64,000 bases of DNA, from the NCBI GenBank assembly GCA_963740455.1, contig CAVUEF010000004.1:58118-122117 (forward strand), written 5' to 3'. The first letter of the stretch is position 1. Each line of letters opens with the position of its first letter. A program made the translations under genes and the position numbers. This document shows, in pieces, positions 17,880 through 26,945 of the stretch. Below the pieces are notes generated by a model, which did no database searches, was not told the DNA's origin, and saw only the letters and a program-made list of their open reading frames with translations. The stretch is from Paucibacter sp963740455 (lineage in GTDB: Bacteria > Pseudomonadota > Gammaproteobacteria > Burkholderiales > Burkholderiaceae_C).

Positions 17880-18278
17880 TCAATTGAAAAGGGTTTCCAC
17901 CACCACAAAGGCGGCGGCGTATTCGGTTTCGTCACTGACACTCACATGCGCGCTCAAGCGACGCGCGGCGAACCAATCGGCCAGCTCGCCATGCAGACGA
18001 ATCTCGGGCTTGCCGCTGGCCGTATTCACGATCTCGCAGGCGCGCCATGTCATCGGCATGCGCATGCCCAGCCCGATGGCTTTGGAAAAAGCCTCCTTGG
18101 CCGAAAAACGCGTCGCCAGAAAGCTCAGGCCCCGCGCCTGCATGCGGGCACCTCGCGCGCGAAACACTTCGATCTCGTGCGGGCCCAGCACTTTTTCGGC
18201 GAAGCGCTCACCGCGCCGCTCCAGGGTCTGGCGCATGCGACGCAGATCGCAAATGTCGGTGCCTATGCCGTAAATCAT
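17880..18278 (-). CDS. acpS: Holo-[acyl-carrier-protein] synthase AcpS
   Basis: 132 residues from the ATG at 18278 (MIYGIGTDICDL). It transfers phosphopantetheine from CoA to acyl carrier protein; the substrate gene acpP lies in this window at 31.2 kb. The Mg-binding GTDI near the N-terminus and the FSAKEAFSKAIG motif are those of group I PPTases. Gaps to pdxJ and nagZ are about 10 bp, so it is part of the same operon. Confidence 0.96.
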   Translation of the reverse strand: MIYGIGTDICDLRRMRQTLERRGERFAEKVLGPHEIEVFRARGARMQARGLSFLATRFSAKEAFSKAIGLGMRMPMTWRACEIVNTASGKPEIRLHGELADWFAARRLSAHVSVSDETEYAAAFVVVETLFN

Positions 18279-18288
18279 GGGCCTGTTC

Positions 18289-19074
18289 TCAAGCCGAGAA
18301 TGCGCGTTGAATACAGCGCTGATAGTCGCGCACCGTTTCCGTGTAGCCCAGCTCGAGCGCATCGGCGATCAGCGCGTGTCCGATCGAGACCTCCAGCACG
18401 CCGGGGACCGCGCGCAGGAAGTCGGTCAGGTTGTCGCGGTTCAGATCGTGGCCGGCGTTCACGCCCAGACCCACGGCAAGTGCGGCCTGCGCGGTGCGCG
18501 TGAAGCGGCTCAAGACCTGCCCCTGCTCGACCGTGCGATAGGCGCTGGCATACGACTCGGTATGGAGCTCGATGCGCTCGGCGCCCAGCGCAGCCACCAT
18601 GGCCATCGCTTCCGGAATCGGGTCCATGAACAGGCTCACGCGCACGCCGAGCTGCTTGCATTCTGCAATCAGCGGCGCCAGGCGCTGCAGGTCGGCAGGC
18701 AGACTCCAGCCATGGTCGGAAGTGAACTGCCCTTCGCTGTCGGGCACGAAAGTGGCCTGCTGCGGACGCAGCTCGCGGATGAAGTCCATCAGATTGTGAA
18801 AGGGGTTGCCCTCGATGTTGTACTCGGCCTGCGGCCAGTCCCGCAACAAGGCTGCCAGTTCGTGCACGTCATGTGTGCGGATGTGGCGCTGATCCGGGCG
18901 CGGGTGCACCGTGATGCCTTGCGCCCCTGCCTCCAGGCAAAGCTGCGCAGCCCGCTTCACGCTGGGGATGTCGAGATGCCGGGTGTTGCGCAACAAGGCC
19001 ACCTTGTTGACGTTCACCGACAGCGCGGTGCGAAGGCCGCGCGAGCCGGCTTCGGGGGCCATCAAGGGGTTCAT
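18289..19074 (-). CDS. pdxJ: Pyridoxine 5'-phosphate synthase PdxJ
   Basis: 261 residues from the ATG at 19074. It is a TIM-barrel enzyme closing the pyridoxine ring from 1-deoxyxylulose-5-phosphate and aminoacetone phosphate. Signatures are SVNVNKVALLRNTR at the N-terminus, GITVHPRPDQRHI, the EYNIEGN phosphate loop and the C-terminal GVLEVSIGHALIADAL. The recO-pdxJ-acpS order is widespread in proteobacteria. An 84 bp gap separates it from recO. Confidence 0.97.
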   Translation of the reverse strand: MNPLMAPEAGSRGLRTALSVNVNKVALLRNTRHLDIPSVKRAAQLCLEAGAQGITVHPRPDQRHIRTHDVHELAALLRDWPQAEYNIEGNPFHNLMDFIRELRPQQATFVPDSEGQFTSDHGWSLPADLQRLAPLIAECKQLGVRVSLFMDPIPEAMAMVAALGAERIELHTESYASAYRTVEQGQVLSRFTRTAQAALAVGLGVNAGHDLNRDNLTDFLRAVPGVLEVSIGHALIADALELGYTETVRDYQRCIQRAFSA

Positions 19075-19158
19075 GCGCAAGGCCCGCCCGGCCGCCCGAA
19101 CGACAGTGAACGCCCCTTGGGGGCACAGCAAACGATGAGGGCACGGAGCTTGTTCATT
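19075..19158. repeat. Short GC-rich intergenic repeat-like segment between recO and pdxJ
   Basis: It contains CGCCCCTTGGGGGCACAGC followed by an ATGAGGGCACGGAG stretch. This resembles a degenerate form of the CCCC/GGGG intergenic elements common in Comamonadaceae and shares character with the segment at 9785-9829. Evidence is similarity in style only. Confidence 0.3.
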
Positions 19159-19941
19159 TCATTCCATGAGTTTTTGCAGGTCCAGCATGACTTTTCGAGT
19201 GCGCAGCGGTGCATGACCGAGGTGATGGTAAAGCAGGCCGCGCAGCGCGACTCGCAGGGCCGGCAAGTCGGTACCACAGGCTTGCATCAGGGCTGGGTGA
19301 CTGCCATGCTCCAAAGCGGCTTGCAGATGGATCAGCGTGGCGCCGCTCAGCGTGCAGGCGTCTGCGCCGGGAGCGATCACGCCGGAAAGCGGCGACAAGG
19401 CGTATTCCCGCTCGGGCTGCAAGGCAGATTGGGTCAGGGTGGCCAGGCTCAGATCGGGCAACAAGCCGATTTCACGCAAGAGGACCAGCTCGAACGCACG
19501 CAAGGCCGACTGGCTGGTGGCGTCGTCAACCGCATTGATCTGACGCAGCGCCAGCGCATAGGCATCGAACAACTGCGGATGCGGGTCTTGTCGCGCCAGC
19601 AACTTGAGCAGCAGCTCGTTGAGGTAGTAGCCAGAGAACAGGGCCGCACCATCGGGCATGGTGGCCCCACCGGCCCACTCGGCGCCGCGCAGGCTCTGCA
19701 CCTCGGCCACGCCATCTGCGCCTTGCGCGCCCCTGGACAGGGTGACGTTGATGCGCTGAAACGGCAACAGCACCGCACGCAATTGCGAAAAGGGGCGCTT
19801 GGCACCTTTGGCGACCACGGCGATACGGCCCAGTTCGCGCGTGAACAAGTCCAGCACGAGGCTGGACTCGCTCCAGTTGTACTGGTGCAGCACGAAGGCA
19901 GCCTGCGTCGCCTGCGCACGCGCGACCCTGGCGCTGTTCAC
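19159..19941 (-). CDS. recO: DNA repair protein RecO
   Basis: 260 residues starting at GTG 19941, which overlaps the era stop as GTGA; this coupling decides the start. RecO helps load RecA onto SSB-coated gaps with RecR. The OB-fold N-terminus (AFVLHQYNWSESSLVLDLFT and VVAKGAKRP) and the helical C-terminal domain are seen. The zinc-ribbon cysteines of some RecO proteins are absent, as in many betaproteobacteria. Confidence 0.95.
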   Translation of the reverse strand: MNSARVARAQATQAAFVLHQYNWSESSLVLDLFTRELGRIAVVAKGAKRPFSQLRAVLLPFQRINVTLSRGAQGADGVAEVQSLRGAEWAGGATMPDGAALFSGYYLNELLLKLLARQDPHPQLFDAYALALRQINAVDDATSQSALRAFELVLLREIGLLPDLSLATLTQSALQPEREYALSPLSGVIAPGADACTLSGATLIHLQAALEHGSHPALMQACGTDLPALRVALRGLLYHHLGHAPLRTRKVMLDLQKLME

Positions 19942-20873
19942 TCGTATCCGTAGGAGCGCAAGTGCTCTTCGCTGTCGGCCCAGCCCGAGCGCACTTTGAC
20001 CCACAGCTCCAGAAATACCTTGGCGCCCATCAGCGTCTCGAGCTCCTGGCGTGCCTCGGAGCCGATGCGCTTGAGGCGTTCGCCGCCGCTGCCGATGATC
20101 ATGCCCTTGTGCGCGTCGCGCTCGACCACGATGGAGGCGGCAATGCGTTTCAAGTTGCCCTCTTCCTCGAACTTGTCGATCACCACCGTGCAGTTGTAGG
20201 GCAGCTCATCACCCGTCAGGCGGAACAGCTTTTCGCGGATGATCTCGCTGGCCAGAAAACGGTCGCTGCGGTCGGTCAGCGCGTCCTCCTCGTAGAACCA
20301 GTCCTGCTCGGGCAAGTAGGGTTTGAGGATGGCGAACAAGCGCTCGACATCGCTGGGTTTTTGCGCCGACAGGGGCACGAACTCGTTGAAATTGCGCCGC
20401 TCCTGCATGCTCTTGAGCCAGGGAATCATGTCGGCGCGCCGGTTCACCGCGTCGAGCTTGTTGGCGATGAAGATGACCGGCTTGTGTTCGGGCAACAAAG
20501 ACAGCACCTTGGCGTCATCGAGGTTGAAGCGTCCCGCCTCGACCACGAACAACACCACATCGACGTCGGACAGCGACGACAACACGGTGCGATTGAGGTT
20601 GCGGTTCAATGCCGTGCCATGTTTGGTCTGAAAGCCTGGCGTGTCGACAAACACGAACTGCGCATCGTCGACCGTGCGCACGCCAGTGATGCGATGACGC
20701 GTGGTCTGCGCCTTCTTCGAGGTGATGCTGACTTTTTGTCCGACCAGGGCATTGAGCAGCGTCGATTTACCCACATTGGGTCGGCCCACGATGGCCAGCA
20801 AGCCACAGCGGCGACCCTTGCCGTCATCAGCTTCGGTCGGCGCGACAGGTGGCAATTCAGGAGATTCGTTCAT
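19938..20873 (-). CDS. era: GTPase Era
   Basis: 311 residues from the ATG at 20873. It has a GTPase domain with G1 GRPNVGKST, G3 DTPGF and G4 NKLD, then a C-terminal KH domain (GMIIGSGGERLKRIG) that binds the 3' end of 16S rRNA during 30S maturation. The rnc-era-recO order is conserved. The stop overlaps the recO GTG. Confidence 0.97.
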   Translation of the reverse strand: MNESPELPPVAPTEADDGKGRRCGLLAIVGRPNVGKSTLLNALVGQKVSITSKKAQTTRHRITGVRTVDDAQFVFVDTPGFQTKHGTALNRNLNRTVLSSLSDVDVVLFVVEAGRFNLDDAKVLSLLPEHKPVIFIANKLDAVNRRADMIPWLKSMQERRNFNEFVPLSAQKPSDVERLFAILKPYLPEQDWFYEEDALTDRSDRFLASEIIREKLFRLTGDELPYNCTVVIDKFEEEGNLKRIAASIVVERDAHKGMIIGSGGERLKRIGSEARQELETLMGAKVFLELWVKVRSGWADSEEHLRSYGYE

Positions 20874-20901
20874 GGGAAACCATTCGCTGCCGGATTTAGG
20901 T

Positions 20902-21606
20902 TCAATCGCGCAGGCCGCTGCCGGGCCTGTCACGGGATTTCAATTCGTCCAGCACAAGCTTGGCAGCCAGTTGCTCGGCGCTTCGGCGCGAGCGCCCTTC
21001 ACCACTCTTGCTGACCTCAAGGGCCGCCACCACGCAGTCGACTTCGAAAGTCTGTTCATGCGCCTGGCCACGGGTCTGGACAATGCGGTAATCGGGCACG
21101 GGCAGACGACGTGCCTGCAACCACTCCTGCAGTTCGGTCTTGGCGTCTTTGGCCCAATTGTCGACGCCGGTATTGGCAATCACGTCGGTAAACAGACCTT
21201 GCACCAGCCTTTGCGCCGCCTCATAACCGCCCTCGACAAAGGTTGCGCCAATCACCGCTTCGAGCGCATCGGCCAGTATCGACGGCCGCTGCGCGCCGCC
21301 GCCGCGCGCTTCGCCATCGCTGAGCCGAAGCACCTGCGGCAGATCCAGATTCAGCGCCAACCTGTGCAGGCTTTCTTCGCGCACCAGGTGCGCGCGCACG
21401 CGCGTCAGATCGCCCTCGTCGGAACCCGTGAAACGCTCGTACACGAGACTGGACACGGCCAGGCTCAGCACGGCATCGCCCAGAAATTCAAGCCGCTCGT
21501 TATGGTCTGCACCGAAGCTGCGGTGCGTCAAAGCACGCCTGAGAAGCTCCGGCTGCTTGAACCGGTATCCCAGCCTGGTCTGCAGTGTTTCCAGCAATCG
21601 ACTCAT
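20902..21606 (-). CDS. rnc: Ribonuclease III
   Basis: 234 residues from the ATG at 21606. The endonuclease domain carries the signature ERLEFLGDAVL with catalytic Glu/Asp residues, and a C-terminal double-stranded RNA-binding domain begins near residue 150. It processes rRNA and cleaves structured mRNAs. An in-frame ATG 21 bp upstream is possible but less likely. Confidence 0.97.
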   Translation of the reverse strand: MSRLLETLQTRLGYRFKQPELLRRALTHRSFGADHNERLEFLGDAVLSLAVSSLVYERFTGSDEGDLTRVRAHLVREESLHRLALNLDLPQVLRLSDGEARGGGAQRPSILADALEAVIGATFVEGGYEAAQRLVQGLFTDVIANTGVDNWAKDAKTELQEWLQARRLPVPDYRIVQTRGQAHEQTFEVDCVVAALEVSKSGEGRSRRSAEQLAAKLVLDELKSRDRPGSGLRD

Positions 21607-21664
21607 CCTGTGTCGCGGTTCGAGCAAGCACCGTCGCAGACGAGACGCCGCCCGTGCTCAGGTG

Positions 21665-22015
21665 TCAGTCGGACCGCCCTTCGTACTTGATCAACAGATA
21701 AACCGGCCCCATCAGTTCAATTTGCTTTTCATACGCGAAACTGATCACCACGCGTTCTCCCTCTTTGGTGACCACCAGGTCTTGTCCGGTGATGCTGCCA
21801 ATGGAATACTCGATCATCTTCTGACGCTCGAAGTCTGCACGCGCCGAGGCCACCGTCGGCGGATTGGACTTGGCGATCTTGTTGATGGCGCTGCGTATCG
21901 TGTAGTACTCGTTCAGAGTGGGCAACACCTTGATGGTGACCAACCCCAAGAAAGCGATCAGCATGGCCCAGAACAACAGACCAATCAGTGAGAGTCCGCG
22001 CTGTTGGTGCCTCAT
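21665..22015 (-). CDS. DUF4845 family single-pass membrane protein
   Basis: 116 residues from the ATG at 22015, preceded by AGGAG. A short basic N-terminus is followed by one hydrophobic helix (about 11-29) and a small soluble domain with KQIELMGPVYLLIKY at the end. This conserved protein of unknown function sits between lepB and rnc in many betaproteobacteria. The QQRGLSLIGLLF start looks like a type IV pilin-like N-terminus, but without the usual Gly-Phe cleavage site, so I do not call it a pilin. Confidence 0.85.
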   Translation of the reverse strand: MRHQQRGLSLIGLLFWAMLIAFLGLVTIKVLPTLNEYYTIRSAINKIAKSNPPTVASARADFERQKMIEYSIGSITGQDLVVTKEGERVVISFAYEKQIELMGPVYLLIKYEGRSD

Positions 22016-22077
22016 CAAGAACTTCTCCTGTAGATTGATACCACGGTCAATGCACACATCGACGGGCGACTGCCCGC

Positions 22078-23052
22078 TCAATTGAACGGGCCAATACGCT
22101 TGAGATTGCCAAAATTCATCCAGACAAAGAAGGCCCGCCCGATGATATTCTCGTCCGGTACAAAGCCCCAATAGCGCGAATCGCGTGAGTCGTCACGGTT
22201 GTCGCCCAGCATGTAGTAGTAGCCGGCAGGCACTTTGCAGCTCACGCCCTCGGCGCTGTAGCGGCAGTTGTCCTGGTAGGGGAACGGACCGTCCCGGCGA
22301 TCGGGTCTGAACATGGACGGACGCGTCGGATCGACCAGGATCTGATGTTCTATCTTGCCCAGTTTCTCTGTGAACAGCGGCTTGTAGCGCATCCCGCTCT
22401 CATCGTAGAAATCGCCCTTGGGCTGCACCTCGGTGGGCTGACCGTTGATATACAGGCGCTGGTTCAAATAGCTGACTTCATCACCGGGCACGGCGGCGAC
22501 ACGCTTGATGAAGTCGATGCTCGGATCTTCCGGGTAGCGAAACACCATCACGTCGCCGCGCTGCGGGTCGCTGATGGAGATGATCTTCTTGTTGATCACC
22601 GGAAGGCGCACGCCGTACTGGAATTTGTTCACCAGGATCAGGTCGCCCACCATCAGCGTGGGCACCATCGAGCCGGACGGAATCTTGAAGGGTTCGAACA
22701 AGAACGAGCGCAGCAGGAACACGGCCAGAATCACCGGGAACAATCCGGCCGTCCAGTCCAGCCACCAGGGTTGGCGCAGGATCTCGCTGCGGGCTGCGGC
22801 CACGTCTCCATCGACCTGGGCGATACCCAGCCGACGCAATTCTTCGCGGCGGGCGGCGTCTCGCGCTTCGAGGGCAGCCGCGGCCGCAATACGCCCGGGC
22901 AGAAAGTAATAGCGCTCGGCCAGCCAGTAGACCATGGTGACGACGCTCATGACGAACAGCAGCAGCGCGAAATTTCCGCTCCACGACCCCATGTACCAGC
23001 CACCCAGATAGGCGATCAGCACAGCATAAAGAATTCCGGTGATTGCACTCAT
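22078..23052 (-). CDS. lepB: Signal peptidase I
   Basis: 324 residues. The ATG at 23052 shares one base with the lepA stop (TGATG). Two N-terminal membrane segments plus one near residues 100-118 precede the catalytic domain with Ser128 in PSGSM and Lys183 in FIKRVAAVPGDEV, the Ser/Lys dyad. Later boxes GDNRDDSRDSRYWG are intact. It removes signal peptides from exported proteins at the outer face of the inner membrane. Confidence 0.97.
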   Translation of the reverse strand: MSAITGILYAVLIAYLGGWYMGSWSGNFALLLFVMSVVTMVYWLAERYYFLPGRIAAAAALEARDAARREELRRLGIAQVDGDVAAARSEILRQPWWLDWTAGLFPVILAVFLLRSFLFEPFKIPSGSMVPTLMVGDLILVNKFQYGVRLPVINKKIISISDPQRGDVMVFRYPEDPSIDFIKRVAAVPGDEVSYLNQRLYINGQPTEVQPKGDFYDESGMRYKPLFTEKLGKIEHQILVDPTRPSMFRPDRRDGPFPYQDNCRYSAEGVSCKVPAGYYYMLGDNRDDSRDSRYWGFVPDENIIGRAFFVWMNFGNLKRIGPFN

Positions 23053-24860
23053 CAATCTTCCACTTGGAGAATAGCCAGGAACGCCTCCTGCGGCACCTCG
23101 ACAGAGCCGATTTGCTTCATGCGCTTTTTACCGGCCTTTTGTTTTTCGAGCAGCTTCTTCTTTCGAGAGATATCGCCACCGTAGCATTTTGCCAGCACGT
23201 TCTTGCGCAAGGCCTTGATGTCTTCACGCGAAATGATGTTGGCGCCGATGGCAGCCTGGATTGCCACGTCATACATCTGGCGCGGAATGATCTCACGCAT
23301 CTTGGCGGCCACCTGACGGGCGCGGTATTGCGACTGCGAGCGATGCACGATCAGCGACAGGGCGTCAATGCGCTCGCCGTTGATCAGCATGTCGACCTTC
23401 ACCACATCGGCCGCACGGTACTCCTTGAACTCGTAGTCCATTGAGGCATAGCCGCGCGACACACTCTTGAGCTTGTCAAAGAAGTCCAGCACGATTTCGG
23501 CCAACGGCATCTCGTAAGTCAGCTTCACCTGGCGGCCGTGATAGGCCATGTTCAGTTGCACGCCACGCTTCAGATTGGCCAGCGTCATGATAGGACCGAC
23601 ATACTCCTGCGGCATGAACAAGTGCACGGTGACGATGGGCTCGCGGATCTCGACGATCCTGCCCTGCTCCGGCACCTTGGACGGGTTGTCCACTTCCATG
23701 ACCGTTCCGTCACCGATCTGCACCTGGTAGACCACACTGGGCGCAGTGGTGATCAAATCCTGATCGAACTCACGCTCCAGGCGCTCCTGCACGATTTCCA
23801 TGTGCAGCAGTCCCAGGAAGCCGCAGCGAAATCCGAAGCCAAGCGCCTGAGACACCTCAGGCTCGTAGTGCAGCGAGGAGTCATTGAGCTTGAGCTTCTC
23901 CAGCGCGTCGCGCAGTGACTCGTACTCGCTCGATTCGGTCGGGTACAAGCCAGCGAAGACCTGCGGCTGGACTTCCTTGAATCCGGGCAGCGCCGCACTG
24001 GCCGGGCCCATATTGTTGGGCAGTTTCTTGTCCAGCGTGACGGTGTCGCCGACCTTGGCCGCCTGCAACTCCTTGATGCCGGCGGTAATGAAACCCACCT
24101 CGCCTGCGCTGAGAGAGTCGCGCGGCGTCGAGTGCGGCGTGAACACACCCATCTGGTCGATCGGATAGCACGCGTTGGACGCCATCATGCGGATGCGCTC
24201 GCCCTTCTTGAGTGTCCCGTCCACCATGCGCACCAACATCACCACGCCGACGTAGTTGTCAAACCAGCTGTCGATGATCATCGCGCGTGGCGGTGCTTCC
24301 AGCACACCGCGCGGCGCCGGCATGCGGGTGATCACCGCCTCCAGGATCTCGTCGATGCCCTCGCCGGTCTTGGCGCTGCAGGGAATGGCGTGGGTCGCAT
24401 CGATGCCGATCACATCCTCGATTTCCGACTTGGCGTTTTCGGGATCGGCGTTGGGCAAGTCCATCTTGTTGAGCACCGGCACCACTTCCACGCCGAGTTC
24501 CAGCGCGGTGTAGCAGTTCGCCACGGTCTGGGCTTCCACACCCTGGCTGGCATCGACGACCAGCAACGCGCCCTCGCAGGCCGACAGGGATCGACTCACC
24601 TCGTACGAGAAGTCGACATGCCCAGGCGTGTCGATCAGGTTCAGGTTGTAGGTCTGCCCGTCGCGCGCCTTGTAACTGAGCGCCGCTGTCTGGGCCTTGA
24701 TGGTGATGCCGCGTTCCTTCTCGATATCCATCGAGTCAAGCACCTGCTCCTCCATCTCGCGGTCGGTCAAACCCCCACAGCGCTGAATGATGCGATCCGC
24801 GAGCGTGCTCTTGCCATGGTCGATGTGGGCAATGATGGAAAAATTGCGGATGTGATTCAT
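23052..24860 (-). CDS. lepA: Elongation factor 4 (LepA)
   Basis: 602 residues from the ATG at 24860 (MNHIRNFSIIAHIDHGKST). This ribosome-associated translational GTPase has G1 AHIDHGKST, G3 DTPGHVDF and G4 NKMDLP, followed by domains II, III and V and the LepA-specific C-terminal domain ending in KQIGSVEVP. lepA-lepB is a classic operon; the two genes overlap by one base. Confidence 0.98.
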   Translation of the reverse strand: MNHIRNFSIIAHIDHGKSTLADRIIQRCGGLTDREMEEQVLDSMDIEKERGITIKAQTAALSYKARDGQTYNLNLIDTPGHVDFSYEVSRSLSACEGALLVVDASQGVEAQTVANCYTALELGVEVVPVLNKMDLPNADPENAKSEIEDVIGIDATHAIPCSAKTGEGIDEILEAVITRMPAPRGVLEAPPRAMIIDSWFDNYVGVVMLVRMVDGTLKKGERIRMMASNACYPIDQMGVFTPHSTPRDSLSAGEVGFITAGIKELQAAKVGDTVTLDKKLPNNMGPASAALPGFKEVQPQVFAGLYPTESSEYESLRDALEKLKLNDSSLHYEPEVSQALGFGFRCGFLGLLHMEIVQERLEREFDQDLITTAPSVVYQVQIGDGTVMEVDNPSKVPEQGRIVEIREPIVTVHLFMPQEYVGPIMTLANLKRGVQLNMAYHGRQVKLTYEMPLAEIVLDFFDKLKSVSRGYASMDYEFKEYRAADVVKVDMLINGERIDALSLIVHRSQSQYRARQVAAKMREIIPRQMYDVAIQAAIGANIISREDIKALRKNVLAKCYGGDISRKKKLLEKQKAGKKRMKQIGSVEVPQEAFLAILQVED

Positions 24861-24964
24861 GCTGATTCTTGCTGCGCTGAACAGGGAACACAACGGCGCA
24901 AACCGTTGCAGCGCAAGCTCATATCGCGAAGCGATGTGACGGTGCGAAGCACCGTGCTGAGGCT

Positions 24965-24998
24965 AAAAAAAAGGCACGTCGAATGGGTGACGCGCCTT
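24965..24998 (-). terminator. Rho-independent terminator downstream of mucD
   Basis: Read on the minus strand: a 10 bp stem AAGGCGCGTC/GACGTGCCTT with one mismatch, an 8 nt loop, then eight T. It would separate the rpoE-mucD transcript from lepA-lepB. Confidence 0.8.
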
Positions 24999-25034
24999 CC
25001 AACAAATCGTATGGCAACTGCTTGTTGGGCGTTC

Positions 25035-25040
25035 ATTGTA
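25035..25040 (-). promoter_or_regulatory. Candidate -10 box for the lepA operon (TACAAT)
   Basis: TACAAT on the minus strand, between the mucD terminator and lepA, about 175 bp before the lepA ATG. The matching -35 (TTTCCG or CTTTCC at 16-17 bp) is poor, so confidence is limited. Confidence 0.4.
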
Positions 25041-25110
25041 GCCAAAACAAGCAGTCCGGAAAGCCGCCCGGAGATGGAAAATTCATCGTTGCGGACCGCC
25101 AACAGAAATG

Positions 25111-25130
25111 TTATCAACAGCTTATCAACA
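25111..25130. repeat. Tandem DnaA-box-like 9-mers TTATCAACA x2
   Basis: Two identical TTATCAACA at 25111-25119 and 25122-25130, 11 bp start to start. Each differs at one base from the DnaA box consensus TTATCCACA. They lie upstream of the candidate lepA promoter. Confidence 0.5.
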
Positions 25131-25414
25131 GACTTTGACGACTGACTTGGGGATAGTTTCTGACCCGGTCTCGACCGAACTGAATTCATGTCGAAACTCA
25201 GCTCCAGAACCGCAGATTCTATCCGAGAAGCAGTTCAATCCGAAGCATTCCCAGATTAACGTGAGTGAGCACCGACACTTGTTGAACGGAAATTGCTGAA
25301 AACAAGGTTTGGCAAGGGTTCAAATAAAGATCTGGATGCCGCAATACGAAATATGCCAGCAATTTGCTGAAGTAAATCGAACGACTCCTGCGCACATTGA
25401 TCGCTGGACCTCGG

Positions 25415-26869
25415 TCATTGCCCTGGTTTGAGCAGAACAAACCTGTCCGTGTTTTCGCGCCGAACCAGCATCGTGATGACCTTGGCCTTTTCCAGCTTGC
25501 CCACGACGACGCCAAACTGCCTGGCGTTGGCGATTTCCGTATTGCCCACCGACATGATGATGTCTCCCTCGTGCAGACCCGCACGCGCTGCGGCACCCTC
25601 TGCAAGCTCAACGCGCACACCCTGCTTGAGTTTGAGTTCGCGTCGCTGAGCATCGGTCAAATCGGACACCACCAATCCGATCGAACTGGCTTGTGCGGGT
25701 GCGGGCTTGCCTTTCGCGTCTGCATGGAAACTCGGACGCTCAGCCTCCATCTCAGCCACGACGACCGTCAAGTCTTTGTAGGCCCCGCGCCTGAACACCT
25801 GCAATACGGCCTTGCTTCCGGGCTTGATACTGCTGATCACGCGGGACAGATCACCGAACTTCTCGATCTGCTTGCCGTCCACTTTGGTGATGATGTCGCC
25901 GCCCTCGACGCCCGCCTTCTCGGCCGGACCGCCCGGCTCGACGTTGCCGACTGCGGCGCCGATGGGCTTGCCCAGGCCGATGGCTTCGGCCACTTCCTTG
26001 CTCACCTCGCCAATGCGCACGCCGATGCGTCCGCGCACCACACGGCCGGTGCTGCGCAGCGCATCGGCCACGCGCATCGCTTCATCGATAGGAATCGCAA
26101 ACGAGATGCCCATATAGCCGCCCGACTGGCTGTAGATCTGCGAATTGATGCCCACCACTTCGCCGCGCATATTGATCAAGGGGCCGCCCGAGTTGCCGGG
26201 GTTGATCGCCACGTCGGTCTGGATGAAAGGCAGCAACTCTCCGGTATCACGCGCCTTGGCGCTGACAATGCCTGCCGTCACGGTGTTGTCCAGGTTGAAC
26301 GGCGAGCCGATGGCAATCACCCACTCGCCTACCTTGAGTCGGCCCACATCGCCGATCTTCACTGCCGGCAACCCGCTTGCCTCAAGCTTGAGCACGGCCA
26401 CGTCGGTGCGCGCGTCCGCGCCAACGATTCTTGCCTTGAATTCGCGCTTGTCCGTCATGGTCACGATGACTTCATCGGCCCCATTGACCACATGCGCATT
26501 GGTCATCACAAAGCCATCCGGACTGAGAATGAAGCCCGAGCCCACGCCACGCCGCTGAGGCATGTCTTCTTCATTGCGCGGCTGACCCCGCCGCTGATTC
26601 GGCACGGGAATGCCGAACCGTTTGAAGAACTCCTGCATCTGCTGGTCCATTTCGGGCAAGCCATGCGGATTGCTGGGCACTCGCTCGATGGTGCGAATAT
26701 TCACCACCGAGGGCCCTGCACGCTCCACCAGTTCGGTGAAATCGGGCAACTCCTTGCCCTGCGCATAGCTCGCGCCAGGCACCAGCGTGAATGCTGTCGA
26801 GACCACCAAGCCCGCTGCAACAACCCTGCTCCAGCGCCGCAAACCAGACAGACGGATGACATCGTTCAT
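25415..26869 (-). CDS. mucD: Periplasmic serine protease Do/MucD (HtrA family)
   Basis: 484 residues from the ATG at 26869, preceded by TTGAGG; ATGs at 26890 and 26905 lack a ribosome site. A signal peptide (to about residue 37, ending GASYAQG) is followed by the trypsin-like domain with catalytic His in TNAHVV, Asp in TDVAVLKL and Ser in GNSGGPL, and two PDZ domains. It degrades misfolded envelope proteins. It is last in the rpoE-rseA-rseB-mucD envelope-stress unit. Confidence 0.96.
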   Translation of the reverse strand: MNDVIRLSGLRRWSRVVAAGLVVSTAFTLVPGASYAQGKELPDFTELVERAGPSVVNIRTIERVPSNPHGLPEMDQQMQEFFKRFGIPVPNQRRGQPRNEEDMPQRRGVGSGFILSPDGFVMTNAHVVNGADEVIVTMTDKREFKARIVGADARTDVAVLKLEASGLPAVKIGDVGRLKVGEWVIAIGSPFNLDNTVTAGIVSAKARDTGELLPFIQTDVAINPGNSGGPLINMRGEVVGINSQIYSQSGGYMGISFAIPIDEAMRVADALRSTGRVVRGRIGVRIGEVSKEVAEAIGLGKPIGAAVGNVEPGGPAEKAGVEGGDIITKVDGKQIEKFGDLSRVISSIKPGSKAVLQVFRRGAYKDLTVVVAEMEAERPSFHADAKGKPAPAQASSIGLVVSDLTDAQRRELKLKQGVRVELAEGAAARAGLHEGDIIMSVGNTEIANARQFGVVVGKLEKAKVITMLVRRENTDRFVLLKPGQ

Positions 26870-26945
26870 CTTCAACCTCAAAGAGTTCATTCGTTTGACA
26901 AGCAATGTGAATTATCTTGGCACCAACACATGGTACCCACCTGAA

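Larger units (their letters stand above)
24861..25414. other. Intergenic region between mucD and lepA
   Basis: 554 bp with no supported gene. It holds a rho-independent terminator for the mucD transcript (24965-24998), a candidate lepA -10 box (25035-25040), and two tandem TTATCAACA repeats (25111-25130). The rest, 25135-25400, is AT-richer than the flanks and shows no clear structure or reading frame. Confidence 0.5.

Noticed and set aside
21665..22015. DUF4845 protein as a type IV pilin
   Set aside because: The QQRGLSLIGLLF N-terminus is similar in style but lacks the prepilin cleavage context; position next to lepB and rnc fits DUF4845.
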